In this document: piece by piece, positions 22,922 to 36,117 of the stretch | Numbering within the stretch: the stretch's first letter is position 1 | Layout: each line of letters begins with the position of its first letter | The notes under the pieces: model-generated | The model's database searches: none | Seen by the model: the letters and a program-made list of their open reading frames with translations, nothing else | What the model was told of the DNA's origin: nothing | From: Corylus avellana | Taxonomy: Eukaryota; Streptophyta; Magnoliopsida; Fagales; Betulaceae | Direction of reading: 5' to 3' | Length of the DNA: 64,000 bases | NCBI RefSeq assembly: GCF_901000735.1 | Contig: NC_081545.1 | Coordinates: 806,001-870,000, forward strand | Program-made: the position numbers and the translations under genes

Positions 22922-25900
22922 ATGGCTAGACACTTGAATCCTTGCTCTTCTTCCTCTTATTCTTCTTCTACCACCTTCACACCCTCTTCATTCAAGAATG
23001 GGACACATCTATCCAGTAGATTCATCATAGTGCCAAGAAAACCACATTCCTCCTCATGGGTCTCTCTGATTCATCCAAGAATCCGTGCCAGAAATCACTT
23101 TCAGCTCAAATCCTCAAATGGGCATCCACTCAATGCTGTTTCTTTGCAAGATGGTTCGGTTTTTGGCTTTTCTATTGATCTTTACTATCCCATTTTCTTC
23201 TGTTTTGATTAGTTAGCTAATCAGCTTTCGTGCGTTTGCCTTTTTTCGGATTTGTGATTCTCAGGTTTCTGTTTCCCACTTCTTGGTATTGTTCTATGTT
23301 AGAGAAATGCGTGTGCATAAGCCCAAAGGAATTGTCTTTTGGTTGTTGATTTGGTTTCAGATTGTTAGTTAATTTCGAGTTTTCTTGTAAGGTGCTTTCT
23401 GTTTGCTTTATCACTCATAGAGAGTGATGGAAAACCCTTAATTCACAATGATAATGGGGATTGGGGAATGCTTATTGGATTACTAAACATTCGCTATTTG
23501 GCTATATAGTGGTTGGTCTAATAGTAAGTTTTCTAGAAATGAGAAAGTTTTGAACTTTTTTAGGTAGCCCAATTCGACAGTAGAAAAATCAATCTTTTTA
23601 ATTTTTGAAAGATTCATAGATATTGGTGGATCGGCCACAATGTAGTGTTTATTGACATGATTTTGAAATATTAATGATAACGATTTCACCAAGTTGTGAG
23701 GAAGTTATTTTCTTTGGAAGATTAGGTGTGTATTTGGTTTTCTGATTCGCCTCTTCTTTATGTTGGCATTCCATTTATGTGTCTGTAATATGTTCAATAC
23801 CATTCTTTTTTTTACCTTTAGTTTCTTGAAGTTCAATCTTAGATTGGATTTTGGAGTAGGTACAGCTGGAAGTCCTCTGGCCAAAAAACATATTGAGCCT
23901 CGAGGGAAAAAGGGATCCCTTCCATTCTCAGAACTGGACAACGTAGAATCTCACCTCAGCATAACCATTGTTGGCGCTTCAGGAGACCTTGCCAAAAAGA
24001 AGATATTTCCAGCACTTTTTGCGCTCTATTATGAAGATTGTTTACCCAAGGTTCCATCCTTCCATTGCTTCATATTGTTGTTTTGTAATGGTATCCATAG
24101 TTCTCGATATGAGTTAAACGTTTGGCTATGGCTTACCAGTTTCTACATTTTATCATTCAATTGTGTTTATGCAGAATTTTATCGTGTTTGGTTATGCTCG
24201 GACTAAAATGACCGATGAGGAGCTGAGGAACATGATTAGCAGAACCTTGACTTGCAGAATTGACAAGAGGTTCTATTTTTGCTAAACAACTACTTATTTT
24301 CTGTTTTCCATATTGCATCTATTGATTGGAGGCAATGACTTAACAGGGAAAATTGTGAAGATAAAATGGATCATTTCTTGAAAAGATGCTTTTACCATTC
24401 TGGACTGTATGATTCTGAGGAGCATTTCGTAGAATTAAACAGCAAGCTGAAAGAGAGAGAGGTAATTTGTCTACTTAAGATATAGAATTCAGTACCTTTT
24501 GGTTGTATCTCTTGTCTGTCTGTATCAACTGTGAAATATAGCTACTGGTAATTGTCGTTGATGGAGCTTCATATGTTTTTTTTAAGTAGCTGATATAACT
24601 AGTTGTTGCATACCTGTTTCCAACCACAGAAAGAGAGAGAACCAAATTCCATTCTATACTAATTAAAACTTACCTGAAATGGGTTATTTATTATGGTATA
24701 CAGATTTATTGCGGTAACATGAAAGCATATAACTTCAATCCTAATTAATCTCTATGTTGCCCTATTAAATGTTTAGATTAGCATTGACATGGAATTAAAC
24801 TTTGAAGCAATAAATGACTTGTTATTGAAGCTTACACTTTTTTGTGTTGTGATAATTGTCTGGTAGTGCACTCTTTCAGGCTGGAAAACTGTCAAATAGG
24901 TTATTTTACTTATCAATACCTCCAAATATATTTGTTGATGTCGCGAGATGTGCTAGCCTTGGAGCTTCTTCAGAAAATGGGTGGACAAGGGTTATTGTTG
25001 AAAAGCCTTTTGGTCGTGACTCAAAGTCATCTGGTGAGCTAACGAGATGCTTGAAGCAGTACCTTGCTGAAGACCAAATATTCAGGTACATTTTTATTAT
25101 TGCTTTGTGATAATCTGTACCTATAGAGTTGGTGAGAAAATATTGATCTTGTTGATAATTTCAGGATTGACCATTACTTGGGTAAGGAGCTTGTAGAGAA
25201 TCTCTCAGTGCTTCGGTTCGCAAACCTTATTTTTGAGCCTCTGTGGTCGCGGAACTGCATCCGCAATGTGCAACTGATATTTTCTGAAGATTTTGGTACA
25301 GAAGGCCGAGGGGGGTGAGCTCGAGCTCCATATGTTGTGAGATGAAACAAGTATTGAAATAACATTATTATTCTTTCTCAGACAATGATCACTTCCTTGT
25401 TTTTGTTTGTGTTCTCAGATATTTTGACAGCTATGGAATCATACGAGATATAATGCAAAATCATCTTCTGCAAATACTAGCACTTTTCGCAATGGAGTCT
25501 CCTGTCAGTTTAGATGCGGAGGATATCAGGAATGAAAAGGTATTATCCGGTTTCTTATTTATATTCGTTACCATACAAATAAAAAAAAATTATTTTCTTT
25601 ACCATCAAGATTGCAGTTTTAATTATTTCTTCTCTGATAATCACCTCTGGCTTTTTGAAAAACTAGCTAAAACTTCAGTGAAAAACTTCTGATAACTTTA
25701 GCACTCCTACCCACCTCTCCCAACACACACCACCACCACCACCTTGTCTTTCCACCCCAAATCGAATATGAATTTAGAAACGGTTTCCGAAAGTCCCATG
25801 AAAGAGTAGCTTCATTTACGAGGGGATTGTAATATAGTGACCAGTTAGTTGGTCTGGCCTTGATTCAGGTAAAGGTCTTGAGGTCAATGAGACCACTGCA

Positions 25901-26965
25901 GCTTGAAGATGTGGTTGTTGGTCAATATAAAGGCCACAGCAAGGGTGGGAAATCATATCCTGCTTATACAGATGACCCAACTGTGCCAAACGACAGTCTC
26001 ACTCCAACCTTTGCAGCAGCAGCTCTCTTCATTAATAATGCCAGATGGGATGGGGTTCCTTTCCTGATGAAAGCTGGCAAGGCTATCCATACTAAGCGGT
26101 ACGTAAAATTTGTTCTTGATGAGAATCTTTTCTTTTTATGTATGCTGTGGAGATTCAATAAATGGAATGATCTGAAAATGTTGCAATGGTACTCCAGAGC
26201 AGAGATCAGAGTTCAGTTTAGACATGTCCCTGGAAACCTGTACAAGCGAAACTTTGGAACGGACTTAGATAAGGCTACAAATGAGCTTGTGCTTCGTGTA
26301 CAACCTGATGAAGCCATTTATTTGAAGATCAACAACAAAGTTCCTGGTCTTGGAATGAGACTTGATCGCAGCGACCTAAATTTGCTTTATCGAGCAAGGT
26401 ATATGAATGATAAAGACCTTCTCGTATTTGTTTTCTCTTTTCAAAACAAAAATATTAGTAAACACTCTCAAAACATAAACTTCTTTTATATTTATGTCAT
26501 ATCATAACACACTTTAAAACAAAACACGGGCTAAAAAGCATTAACAAATGGTGACATAAATTTCCTCTGCTTTAATGGAAATGGTTGAAAGAGGTATTAT
26601 CTTGAGTTACATTATATTTCCCACCCTTTTTTTTAATCTTTGAAGGCAATGTGTTACCCATTGATCTCATTCTTGTTACCAGTTTATATCTTCAGTTAAT
26701 CTTAATGTGCAGGTATCCAAGAGAAATACCGGATGCATATGAGCGGCTACTCTTGGATGCAATAGAAGGGGAACGGAGGTTGTTCATCAGAAGTGATGAG
26801 CTTGATGCTGCTTGGGCACTATTCACGCCATTGTTGAATGAACTTGAAGAGAAGAAGATTGTTCCAGAGCTCTACCCACATGGTAGTAGAGGACCAGTTG
26901 GAGCACATTATCTCGCTGCAAAGCACAATGTTCGATGGGGAGATCTCAGCGGTGAGGACTCATGA
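22922..26965 (+). CDS. G6PD1: Plastid glucose-6-phosphate dehydrogenase (P1 type)
   Basis: Ten coding exons: 22922-23153, 23860-24050, 24175-24269, 24347-24461, 24880-25085, 25165-25314, 25419-25539, 25869-26098, 26198-26398, 26713-26965. All have GT/AG borders and keep phase, giving 597 residues. The protein catalyses glucose-6-phosphate + NADP to 6-phosphogluconolactone + NADPH, the first step of the oxidative pentose phosphate pathway. Seen: a Ser/Thr-rich transit-peptide-like N-terminus (about residues 1-75), the coenzyme motif GASGDLA (116-122) and the substrate motif RIDHYLGK (280-287). Two cysteines 8 residues apart (C168 and C176, in TCRIDKRENC) match the redox-regulatory pair of P1 plastid isoforms, which thioredoxin reduces to switch the enzyme off in light. 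Sequence and N-terminal context fit Arabidopsis G6PD1 better than the degenerate G6PD4. It appears intact. Confidence 0.95.
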
Positions 26966-27600
26966 GCGGCCAAGAGCTTCGATGCTCACAGCCGACTCTT
27001 GTTTCTCTTCAGAAGTTGTTTCTTTTTTTAGTGCACGATGCTTTTGTATTACACGCAATCTTATGTATTACGGTAAAAATCATCATATGCTTTGGATATA
27101 TTATTATTGGATTTTGGATTCAATAATGATTTTCATTCTCACATCAGAAAGTGTGAGAGTGAGAGTATGTAACATTTCTCATAAAAGTTAGTAAGAGCTT
27201 TCGTCTCGGGTGTATTAAAAAGGGTTCCGACGTTTTTTTGTTTATTATTTTTTTAGCAGTAGGTCTTCCTTCTTATGATTTTTCCTTTTCTTTTCTTTTT
27301 TTTTTTAGTTCTTTTTTTTTAGGGAAAAATGATGGGTTACATCGGAACATATTTGTTAGTTTTGTATATCACAGGGAGTTCTTAGAACATTTTTATACTA
27401 CTAAAAGCTTATTGCAAATCAGTGTAACTACATGAACTATTTTTGAATTTTTCCATCTTTTTAAACTAAAGGCAAAATTGTACTTTTAAAAAATTTATGG
27501 GAGTAGAACATAAATTTTATATGCTGGCAATTTAAGTTAACTATAAATCAAACGGAATGGGGGTGATTGAAAGGGGTTGATAAATCATTAATCCACATTG
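26966..27600 (+). other. G6PDH 3' UTR and downstream AT-rich DNA
   Basis: Probable 3' UTR extends for some 200 bases after the TGA. The rest is T-rich low-complexity DNA (27236-27320) with no gene. Confidence 0.45.
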
Positions 27601-27603
27601 CAA

Positions 27604-27915
27604 ATTGTTAAGAAAAATGCTTCTTTGACACCCAACAACAATGGTAAACATCAATGACTTTACAATGCACTGTTCATGAGTGGTGAGGAAAAATATGAGT
27701 AATAATTAGTATAAAAAAGTGAAAAAGTTGTATTGAAAAGTGATAAAATTTTGTTTTGTAGTAATTTTTTTATTTAAATAGTAGTAAAAAGTGAATAATG
27801 TGAAATAAAAAGTAAATTATATGATATAAAAAGTGAGAATGTTTTGATGTTGATTTTTTTGAAAAATGAGATGAAAAATGTGGGAGAATGTGATGTTGTT
27901 TAACAAACAACACCC
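27604..27915. mobile_element. Dispersed AT-rich MITE-like repeat, copy 1
   Basis: Words such as AAAAAGTGA, TTTTGTTTTGTAGTAATTTTTTTATTT and ATAAAAAGTGAGAATGTTTT, and the end GTTTAACAAACAACACC, recur elsewhere in the window. This copy is in the opposite orientation to 43550-43785 and 53440-53690 and in the same orientation as 53700-53945. It is non-coding. Exact ends are not fixed. Confidence 0.6.
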
Positions 27916-28185
27916 CAATTATCAGATCCACATTGGCTAGCATGGTGTATTTTATGTTAATTATTTTTTTTAAAAAAAAAAAAGTAATTAAAACACGTCA
28001 TGTTAGTCAGGATAAAATAATTGTGAGAGTAATCAATTTTTAAAGTTTAAGGAGACATTGAAAAATACGTGATAGTTCACGAGGATAAGTGAATTTTTTT
28101 TTACAAAAAAAAATTTATTCTTTCTTTTCAACAATCATATTTTTGAAATTAATCTTTAAAGGTGTGAAAATTTTTCTAAAAAAAT

Positions 28186-28221
<36 letters not shown>
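28186..28221. repeat. (TA)n microsatellite
   Basis: An alternating TA tract of about 36 bases. Confidence 0.9.
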
Positions 28222-28224
<3 letters not shown>

Positions 28225-29260
28225 AAAATTATATTATATTTTATTTAGTATGTGTCTTTTTTTTAAAAAAAAATTTAACAAATCTTACATTAAAAAACAA
28301 AGAGCAATTATAAGATAGAGGGGGTGGATCTTTACCGCTACAAATTGGGATGGAAGAAAGGGGGGAAAGAAGGTAGGAATATAGCTCAAGAAAACTCTTG
28401 CTACTACCCAATATACTATATGATGGGCCCAAAAATTTTCACTTTTGTGAATTTTCATAACCTCCCAATTGGAAAAAGCTAGATTAATAAGAAAAAAGTC
28501 AAAAATCACTTTCTCATTTTGCCAAGTCCTAGGAGATGGGGTGTTGTAAAGCTGAGATAACTAATAAAAGTCCCCTTCAATTGAAAATTATTCACACCCA
28601 TTTATTATTATTATTATTTTTGAAGGGATTTATTATGTTTCTTTAAGTAAGGTTAATTTGAGCTTTACTTATGAGACATTACCCTTCCATGAAACTAATT
28701 TACAAGAGTAGGGTTTACTATTAATATATAAACGTATTTTTTCCAAAAAATAAAAAATAATAAAAGCACAGCACCCTTCCATGTGTACTTTAGCTCAGTG
28801 GTTGCAGAAAATTTATCCTTACAGGTGGCCCCGTGAGTGTAAAGTCCCATGTAAGACTTGACTCTCTTTCCAAAGGGCAGGACCCCTTGAAAGTAGATAT
28901 CACTCTTCTTCTCTCTTCTCTTTGGGGGTGAATGAAAAGAGGCACGCCACGTGAAAATTTATTTTTTGCATTAAAATATTAAAAAAAAAATTTCCTTCAG
29001 TGTGCTAAGCATGCCGTATACTCTAAATCACGGCCCCTCTTTCGGTAAAGATGTGTGAGAGGGCCTCCTCTAAGAACCATTCTCTCACTTCTCTTGTTAT
29101 TTTGAATAAATTGACATGGTAAAAAATTAAGAGTTTTTTATTTTTTATTTTTTATTTTTTTATTGTCAAGAGCCACAATGCTCAACAGATTTATTGAGCA
29201 CTCTAACAAATAGCGAAAAAAAAGGTTAAATTGTAAAGCTAGCATTGTGAGATAAAAATA

Positions 29261-29262
<2 letters not shown>

Positions 29263-29302
<40 letters not shown>
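29263..29302. repeat. (TA)n microsatellite
   Basis: An alternating AT tract of about 40 bases. Confidence 0.9.
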
Positions 29303-29304
<2 letters not shown>

Positions 29305-29619
29305 CGTTACTCTTTAGAAATAGAGGATATGAGGATTTTACCAAATAATTTGCAAAACCTCATAATGGGAAAAATATGCTAAAATAGTAGAGATTCATAA
29401 CATGTCCTATAATTCTTAATCATAAGATTACAGGAAATTCTAAAACAAATTAAATAAAGACTCTTAAGCCTTAAGGGATAATAATTAATAATTATTACAA
29501 ATAAAGACTTATAATTCTTAATGAACAAAAACTCCTTAAAACACCCTAAACTGACAAAAACTCGTAAACTAAATCTTAAATCGATGGACTTAAAGAAAAT
29601 TAACCCTAAATTTTGCTTA

Positions 29620-30021
29620 GAGCATTTCCAGCAGCTTTTTCGTCATTTTTTTTTTATATTTAAGGATTCAAACTACTTTTTGCTTTCCTATGTCAAAATA
29701 TACCCCAATAACTTACCTTAATCATTCATTATATCATTAAATTATTTATTTTTCTAATTATATTATATATATATATGAGAGGAGAGAGAATCGTAAAAGG
29801 AGAGAGGAGAGAGTAGAGAAGAGAGAGAAACGTTTTATTTATTTATTTTAATAATCATAAGGATTGCAAATAGTAGAACTCTATACTTTGAGTTTTACTG
29901 TAGCGATCATCATGGTTGAGGCTCATTTAGGGACTGTTGTTGAACGTTTTTTGTGATTTTTTAGACATATTCCCTACACATAGGGAACAAACTCCCTTAT
30001 AGGAAGTCTGCTTGAATGCTC
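29620..30021. mobile_element. PIF/Harbinger-type MITE, 402 bases, TTA target duplication
   Basis: The left end is GAGCATTTCCAGCAG and the reverse-complemented right end is GAGCATTCAAGCAGA. A TTA trinucleotide flanks both sides (29617-29619 and 30022-30024), as expected for PIF/Harbinger elements. The interior is AT-rich with a GAGAGGAGAGAG run (29776-29828) and no coding frame. The left half recurs at 46165-46300. Confidence 0.7.
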
Positions 30022-30024
30022 TTA

Positions 30025-31280
30025 CTTATCACTATGCATGTTCAACCTTTATTTATTTATTTATTTATTCAAATTTTTTTATAATTTTTAATTTTTTTTT
30101 TTTTAATTTTTAAATTTTTATCACTCATCTACCTAATTAATCACTCATAAAGGACCTCTTGATGCGTTCTACATCATACTATCACATATAAGGTACGACA
30201 TTGGGCTTCATTTATTAATGTATATTTTGATTGTGGGTTTTTTTTTTTTTTTTGAAAAAGTATTTTAATATGAAATAAATGTTAAAATAATTTTGAGTAT
30301 ATTGTATTTTAAGTTGTTAATTATTAATGCTTTTCTTTTAAAAATAGAAAACAAAAGGGATAAGTAAAAAGCTTTTAACAAGTTTGGGTCATCTTTGAGA
30401 TAGACAAAATTTGATTTTACTAGGCGGATGAATTAAACAATTTCTCATTAGTACACTTCCTTCTCTTATAAATTGATATATTTTAGCCCTTCTTAATATT
30501 TAGGATTGAGAGAGGTTCCCCCCCTCCTCCTTGCCTGTGCGGTTTTTCTCTTGTGGACCATTTTTTACTTGGAGCTTTTTTTTTTTTTTTTTGTTTTGGT
30601 TTGATGCCCAAAAGCACTGCTTGTCGTGACTCCGCCTTTCCATCTCCATCCATCGCCTTTTTTCCGAGTCGCTCTCTAGCATCCACGCTCTTGTGCAACT
30701 TCCTCACTCTCGGCCAGGATCCTCCAGCAAGCCTTTCTTTGCTCCTTGCTCCAATGGTTGCAGCTATTTTGTGGGTTTTTGTCTTTTTCCTTGTATTTTC
30801 TTGTTTGTTTTGTTGTCGATGAATTAAGGATTGAGAGAGTTTCTAAGAGTGAACTAATCTTGCCGATAAATTAAGCTGTTACGGAAGCAATGCAAAGATA
30901 AAGTAGACATTGAATTATAGTAGAATTCTATTTAATAAAAATTATATTTTATTTAAGATTAGTTTAAATTAGTTTTGTTATCAATATTTCAAGATTAGAC
31001 TTATTGTATTAGATAGTATTGGAGTCATAGTATTAGAGTCTACTTATCATTGTTGTTTAGTTGTTTCCTAGTTTAATTGTTAATCCCAAATTGTGTTTGG
31101 AAAAAGATTTTTAGATTTCTTGAAAATCTAAAAGGTTAGGTTCCCTTAAAATTTAATGTTTAAGTTCTCTCATAACTTAAAATCTACCCCTGTTATGTAC
31201 TCTGTGTTTACGGAAATCATTCACATAACATAAGCAAAATAGTGTTTTTACATATCAAAGCCCCCCAATGATAAGCTCTC
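30025..31280. other. AT-rich intergenic DNA, no gene recognised
   Basis: It includes a pyrimidine-rich patch (30510-30830) with short frames in both directions. They lack domains and codon structure, so no gene is called. Confidence 0.4.
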
Positions 31281-31289
31281 TTATAATTC

Positions 31290-31860
31290 CTCGGGATAGG
31301 AAAATTCCCCCAAGGGAATGGTGGCCCAAGAGGCTAATTAGCCACCTCTCAATATCAAAGGGTGGTCGGCCACCTCAACTACTCCTTGAAAGATGACTGA
31401 CCACTCCCCTTATCTCTAAGTGGGGTGGTTGACCACCCCCATAAGGGCTTGAGGTCTTTGGCCATCAAAAAAAAAAAGAAATGATTTAAAGGGTGGTTGA
31501 CTACTTCTAAGATAGTTATAGGGGTGTTTAGCAATAAAATAAAATGCTATACATTTTCTCAGTTTTACATTTTTAACTTGGCGGTGTAAAGTGTAAATGG
31601 TTCATACTTAGGAGTGTAAAAGTGAGAATGTGTAACATTTATTAAGAAAAAAGTTGTACACTACCCCAAGTCAGCTACTGAGGTGGTTGAACAGTTCCAA
31701 CCACTTTGTCGAGACTAGTCAGCCCACCCCAAACACCTTATTAAGATAATCGACCGCCTCCTCAACCGTAGAAATAGTGGTCGACTGCTCTTCAATGGGG
31801 TGGCCGATTACCTTAAAGAGAGGTGCAACAACCTTTATTATTCAATGTTTTTAACTCTTA
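31290..31860. repeat. Region of degenerate GGTGG/CCACC repeats
   Basis: Many short GGTGGTCGGCCACC-like words in alternating orientation (for example 31361-31374, 31421-31439, 31678-31695, 31798-31806) are spread over about 570 bases of otherwise AT-rich DNA. They resemble the GC-rich centres of the elements at 1691-1795, 52085-52220 and 60465-60513. It is probably a decayed non-autonomous element. Confidence 0.5.
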
Positions 31861-34800
31861 CTATTTAACTCAAAACAGTGGGATTTAATTCCAAAGAATT
31901 ACGGGGACCTAACGAAAAAGGTTCACAGGTTCAGTTGACAGTGGACAAACCAATTTGTTTTGTGTCTAGTGTGGTGTTGTTATTGGGGGAAAGAGAAGTA
32001 GTGTAGGGGGTAGGGCAAATCCATAGGAGGGGTAGGGCTAAAGACCTAAATAGGCTAATAGACAGTCTTTCTTTATAAAGGTAGGAAGTTGTACTTTGCA
32101 AAAAGATATTTCAGTTATATTCCATCATCGATTATCGTTGATAAGACGTGAGCATGGCCTCCCCTCCTCCCTCCCTCTTCTTCTGGTCAAAAAGGTCGGG
32201 CCCTGTCTTTTTCGGGGCCCACCTCCCTCCCCTTCCCTTCCTGTCTTTTCCTTCCCCATTTCGTACTCTTACCTTACGTCCTCCTCCCCCCCCCCTACGT
32301 GAAACCACGCTCTCTCCTACTCCAATTTTTTTTTTTTTTTTTTTTTTTTAGTGTTTGAGCAAGAGACCGTATAATCATATAATTAATTATGATTGACCGT
32401 GAATTATAAAATATCTCATTGTTGTTTAAACAAATATGATCTTGTCAATTACTATTCTTCAATACAAGTACGTTCTTAGATTGATAGCCATGATAGTATG
32501 TAAAGCAATGTACAAGAGAGAAAAAAGAGTAATTCGTCTTTGTGACTAAAGAGTGATTTGATTATTCTTAAAGAAAAGTTTAAAAGTGATAAAACCATTT
32601 TTAATTGTTTTTAAAGATGATTGAACCACCTCAAATAACTTAAGAGAATAGTTAATCATTGTGAACAGTATGCTTCAATCACCTCCGACCAGGCTTTAAT
32701 ACCCAAATTAAAGCTTTGCCACCCCCCAAATGGCCAGTTTTGAATGAGAGAGAATTGAAGGAGATTTCCATCAATTTGTAGCCGGCCCTTTTTTTTCTTT
32801 CTTGAGCACTACACCGGCAACTTATTATACTAGAATTTATAGGCATCATTGGATGGTACTCCCTTAGCCAAAATTCTAAAGAAAAAATTATGCATGGGAT
32901 GTAATGATCACAGATCATATCAACACGTCATGGTGGCACAAGCACAAGGGACAGGGAGCTCACGCTTACTTTGATTTGAGCATGTTGCTTGTGATTTAAA
33001 ATTTATATATATTTTTCTCAACACAAATCATGGGAACTGATCTCCAATCCAGACCCACCTTCATCAATCATCCTTGTGCTGACACTTCAGTTCAATCAAA
33101 CCCACCAGTACCAAATCTAGACTCATTGGTACTTGTTTTTCTCCTCGATCACTTACAATTCCTATTTCAACACATCTCACTAGATCCTGTCTTTGTTTCC
33201 TGCCTTGAAGCAATTATTTTCTTTTTTTTTTCTTTTTAATAAGCATTGAAACAAATCTTTTCAAACCTAGCTACACTCTAGACAGGATGTAGGAACAATC
33301 GAATTTCCCATAATCAAGAGCTACTTTTAGGTATAGTGACAATAATTTCTTATGGGATACCTAAATTTGACTTGAATTTAATATAAATGAGTGGAGTATA
33401 AAGTTGATTTATATAAAATGTTATATCCATATCTATATCTTAATACGATTAAAATTTAAATATGTGATAATTTAAGGTTAGTAATTTTTGAAAAAAGATG
33501 TGAATTTATTATAAAATTATCTAGTTAGAGTTTTAATGAATTTAACTCGTTTAATTAAATGAATCAAATTATGATTAATCTATATAATCTTATACTCATC
33601 CTCAACGCTATCACATCTAACACGCGAATATGAAATGTCACTCTTACTTTTATAGTTCTATTGGACAATCAATAATAGTTGTTTTTGGTTTAATACATCT
33701 TAGTCTATTAATTGTTGGTGTAGGATTAATGGAAAAGGGTTCCTTTTATTTAGAGTAATTCTTGCAAAATAGGCAAATATTTTATAATTGTCAAATTTGT
33801 TTATTATTAGCGTTTTTTTCCTCTCCAATAGAATAATCATTCTGTAGTTTTTCTTTCTAGTATGAATAGTAAATTCTCAATGAACTCTCAATTCTTTAGT
33901 TAAAATTTGGCTAAACACTCACTTTTTTTTAGTAGCTGTGCAAAAGTATCAAATAATAAACTTTCTAAATTTTACTCTAATCTACTTAAATGAAGAAAGA
34001 AATAGAGAGCCGGATAAAGCTTGCTTTTTGTAAAGATTAACCAAATTTTGGCTAAAAATAGATTTTAGAGAGCTCATTAAAAATGTTCTAATAAATTCAC
34101 AATATAAACTTTTTTAATTATTTTTCAAGAGAAAACTATTAATAAATACTTCAAAACATAAAACACTACAAATTATTTTCACTTTTTAAGTTAGACAATT
34201 ATATATATATTCTTAAGAAAACACTATTTAAAAGCATTATTAAGAAAGGTAACTAATTCTGACAAATCAATTGAGTAGTACAATTAGTAACTTTTCACAT
34301 AAGTAGATAGGGGCCGGGGGTTCGTGTCACTCATGCGAAAGGAGATGAAGCATTGAGGGAGGACCCTTTCAGGTAAAAAAGGGAAACGTAATAGATAAAA
34401 ATGATGAAATGAAAGAAATGTATTTTCCCCAGAAATGCAGTGGAAACTGATTACTGATTAGTCAAGTAAAAATCCAGCGAAGCATGTGGAGCATTTGGAA
34501 GGTGATCTTTTGACACGAGAATTGAAGACCAGTTTGACTCGTGACCCTGCAGTACTCCATCCCTGCTGTTTTTACAGTGGAAAGCAATGGCACAGTTGTG
34601 TCACACAAGTTGCTCATTAGTCATTGCTACGATTCCCTTTCCAGTACTTCTTCTAGGATTCGCAATATCGTGGGTAGGTTTACTCTGTCTTCATGCAAAT
34701 TCAAACACCCTCCCTCCTAATTCCTCAACCCTACCTCCTCCTCCTCCTCCTCCTCCTCCTCTCACCTTTTTTTTTAATTATAGTTTATGTGTTGTTTGTT

Positions 34801-34922
34801 AATGAATTTTAGAGGGTGTTTTATATTTTAAAATGACATATATATATATATATATATAAAAGGAGAATGAGTTATTATAAATTTTGAGTTATTTATTAAT
34901 GTTTTTGTTTTAAAAACAAAAA
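31861..34922. other. Intergenic AT-rich DNA, no gene recognised
   Basis: Simple sequences include a C-run (32285-32294) followed by a T-run (32327-32349) and (CCT)n at 34732-34761. Short frames (32096-32351, 33030-33239, 34587-34802) are low-complexity or lack any motif. I see nothing else supportable. Confidence 0.4.
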
Positions 34923-34931
34923 AAACATAAA

Positions 34932-35283
34932 GGGGGTACTTCACTTACCCCCTATACTTTCGCGCACTCGCTCATTGTTCAAAACCTCACACTTTGATGT
35001 ATTAAACTTTCTTTTCCTTTCACTTTGCCCATTCTGTTAAGATTTTCTGTTAAATCCTAACGGAAAAAGTGAAAAATTACAATCGTGCCCTTATTTTTTA
35101 TTAAAAAAAATTTAGGGGTAGAAAGGTCTTTTACTAAATCTACTGTTTGATTTAACTGCAAAAGCTAACGGTAGGAGGGTATTTGAAAGGAAACGAAAGT
35201 TTGATACACCAAAGTGAGGTTTTGAACAATGAGAGAGTGTCTGCAAAAAACGCGAAAGTATAAGAGGGTAAGTGAAGTTTCCC
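34932..35283. mobile_element. MITE with ~85-base terminal inverted repeats
   Basis: The left arm (GTACTTCACTTACCCCCTATACTTTCGCG, CTCATTGTTCAAAACCTCAC, TTAAACTTTC, 34936-35012) pairs almost perfectly with the right arm (GAAAGTTTGATACACC, GTGAGGTTTTGAACAATGAG, CGCGAAAGTATAAGAGGGTAAGTGAAGTTTCCC, 35197-35283). The flanking 9-mers AAACATAAA (34923-34931) and AAACAAAAA (35284-35292) differ at one base and may be a Mutator-like target duplication. It is non-coding. Confidence 0.8.
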
Positions 35284-35292
35284 AAACAAAAA

Positions 35293-36086
35293 AGTATTTA
35301 TGTTTGTCCGATGATAATTGTAACCATTTTCTTTACGTATTTAAAATATGTTTGAAATTGTGTTTGAAAAATAAAAATTTGAAGTAAAAAAAAAAATAGA
35401 AAAACACTTTTTAACAAAAATCTTTATTTTTAAGATTTTGTCAAAAGTGTATTTTAGTAATTTTAAGGTTTTTTAACTTTTAAAATTTTTAATTAAATAG
35501 ATACTTTTTGAGTGTCAAACACACTTTTAGACCCTTCAAAAATACACCAAAACATGCGCTTAAAGATTTTTAAAATATATTTGTTAATATGTTTTAGTGG
35601 GTATTCTTTATTTTTGTTTAAAAAATTGCTTCCATATGATATAAATATATGAAAATTATTTTTATGTTTTTAAGAGTGTTTTAATATGTGTTTTGGGGTT
35701 TTTTAGAATAAAAAATAAAGATCCAAACAAACTTGTTTGAATGGAAATTTTTTTCTTGATACCATCTCTTCTATACGGTTGATTCATACTATGTAATCTC
35801 TTTCATTTTTCTTAATTATATTAAAATCGATATATAATAAACACGAGAAATGAAAATGGGTTAATTTTGCAAGTGAGAAAAATCTATCTGATAATTTTCA
35901 AAGGGCCGGACGCGTAATTAAGATTTGTCTTTCACGTAGCTTGTTCTAATTCTAGTGCCGTACACCTGCAGATTGGTTGGTTGGCAGCTGCTTCATCCAT
36001 TCCTGCCTGCTGCTAATCTTCCAAAACACCAAAGGATCCTCCGATTGAAGTGTATACTTCACGGTTATTACACAACTTTTTCTTTT

Positions 36087-36117
<31 letters not shown>

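Larger units (their letters stand above)
27960..29615. other. AT-rich intergenic DNA with (TA)n tracts
   Basis: It contains (TA)n microsatellites at 28186-28221 and 29263-29302 and several A/T runs. A stretch at 28770-28870 (TTTAGCTCAGTGGTTGC..., GTAAAGTCCCATGTAAGAC) resembles a degraded transposon but has no clear ends. No gene is recognised. Confidence 0.45.

Noticed and set aside
30553..30822. Plus-strand 89-codon frame
   Set aside because: It spans a T-run and a pyrimidine-rich patch, has no domain, and a minus-strand frame of similar quality overlaps it.
31290..31860. GC-rich short repeats as a CRISPR-like array
   Set aside because: The words are degenerate, irregularly spaced and in both orientations, in a plant nuclear context.
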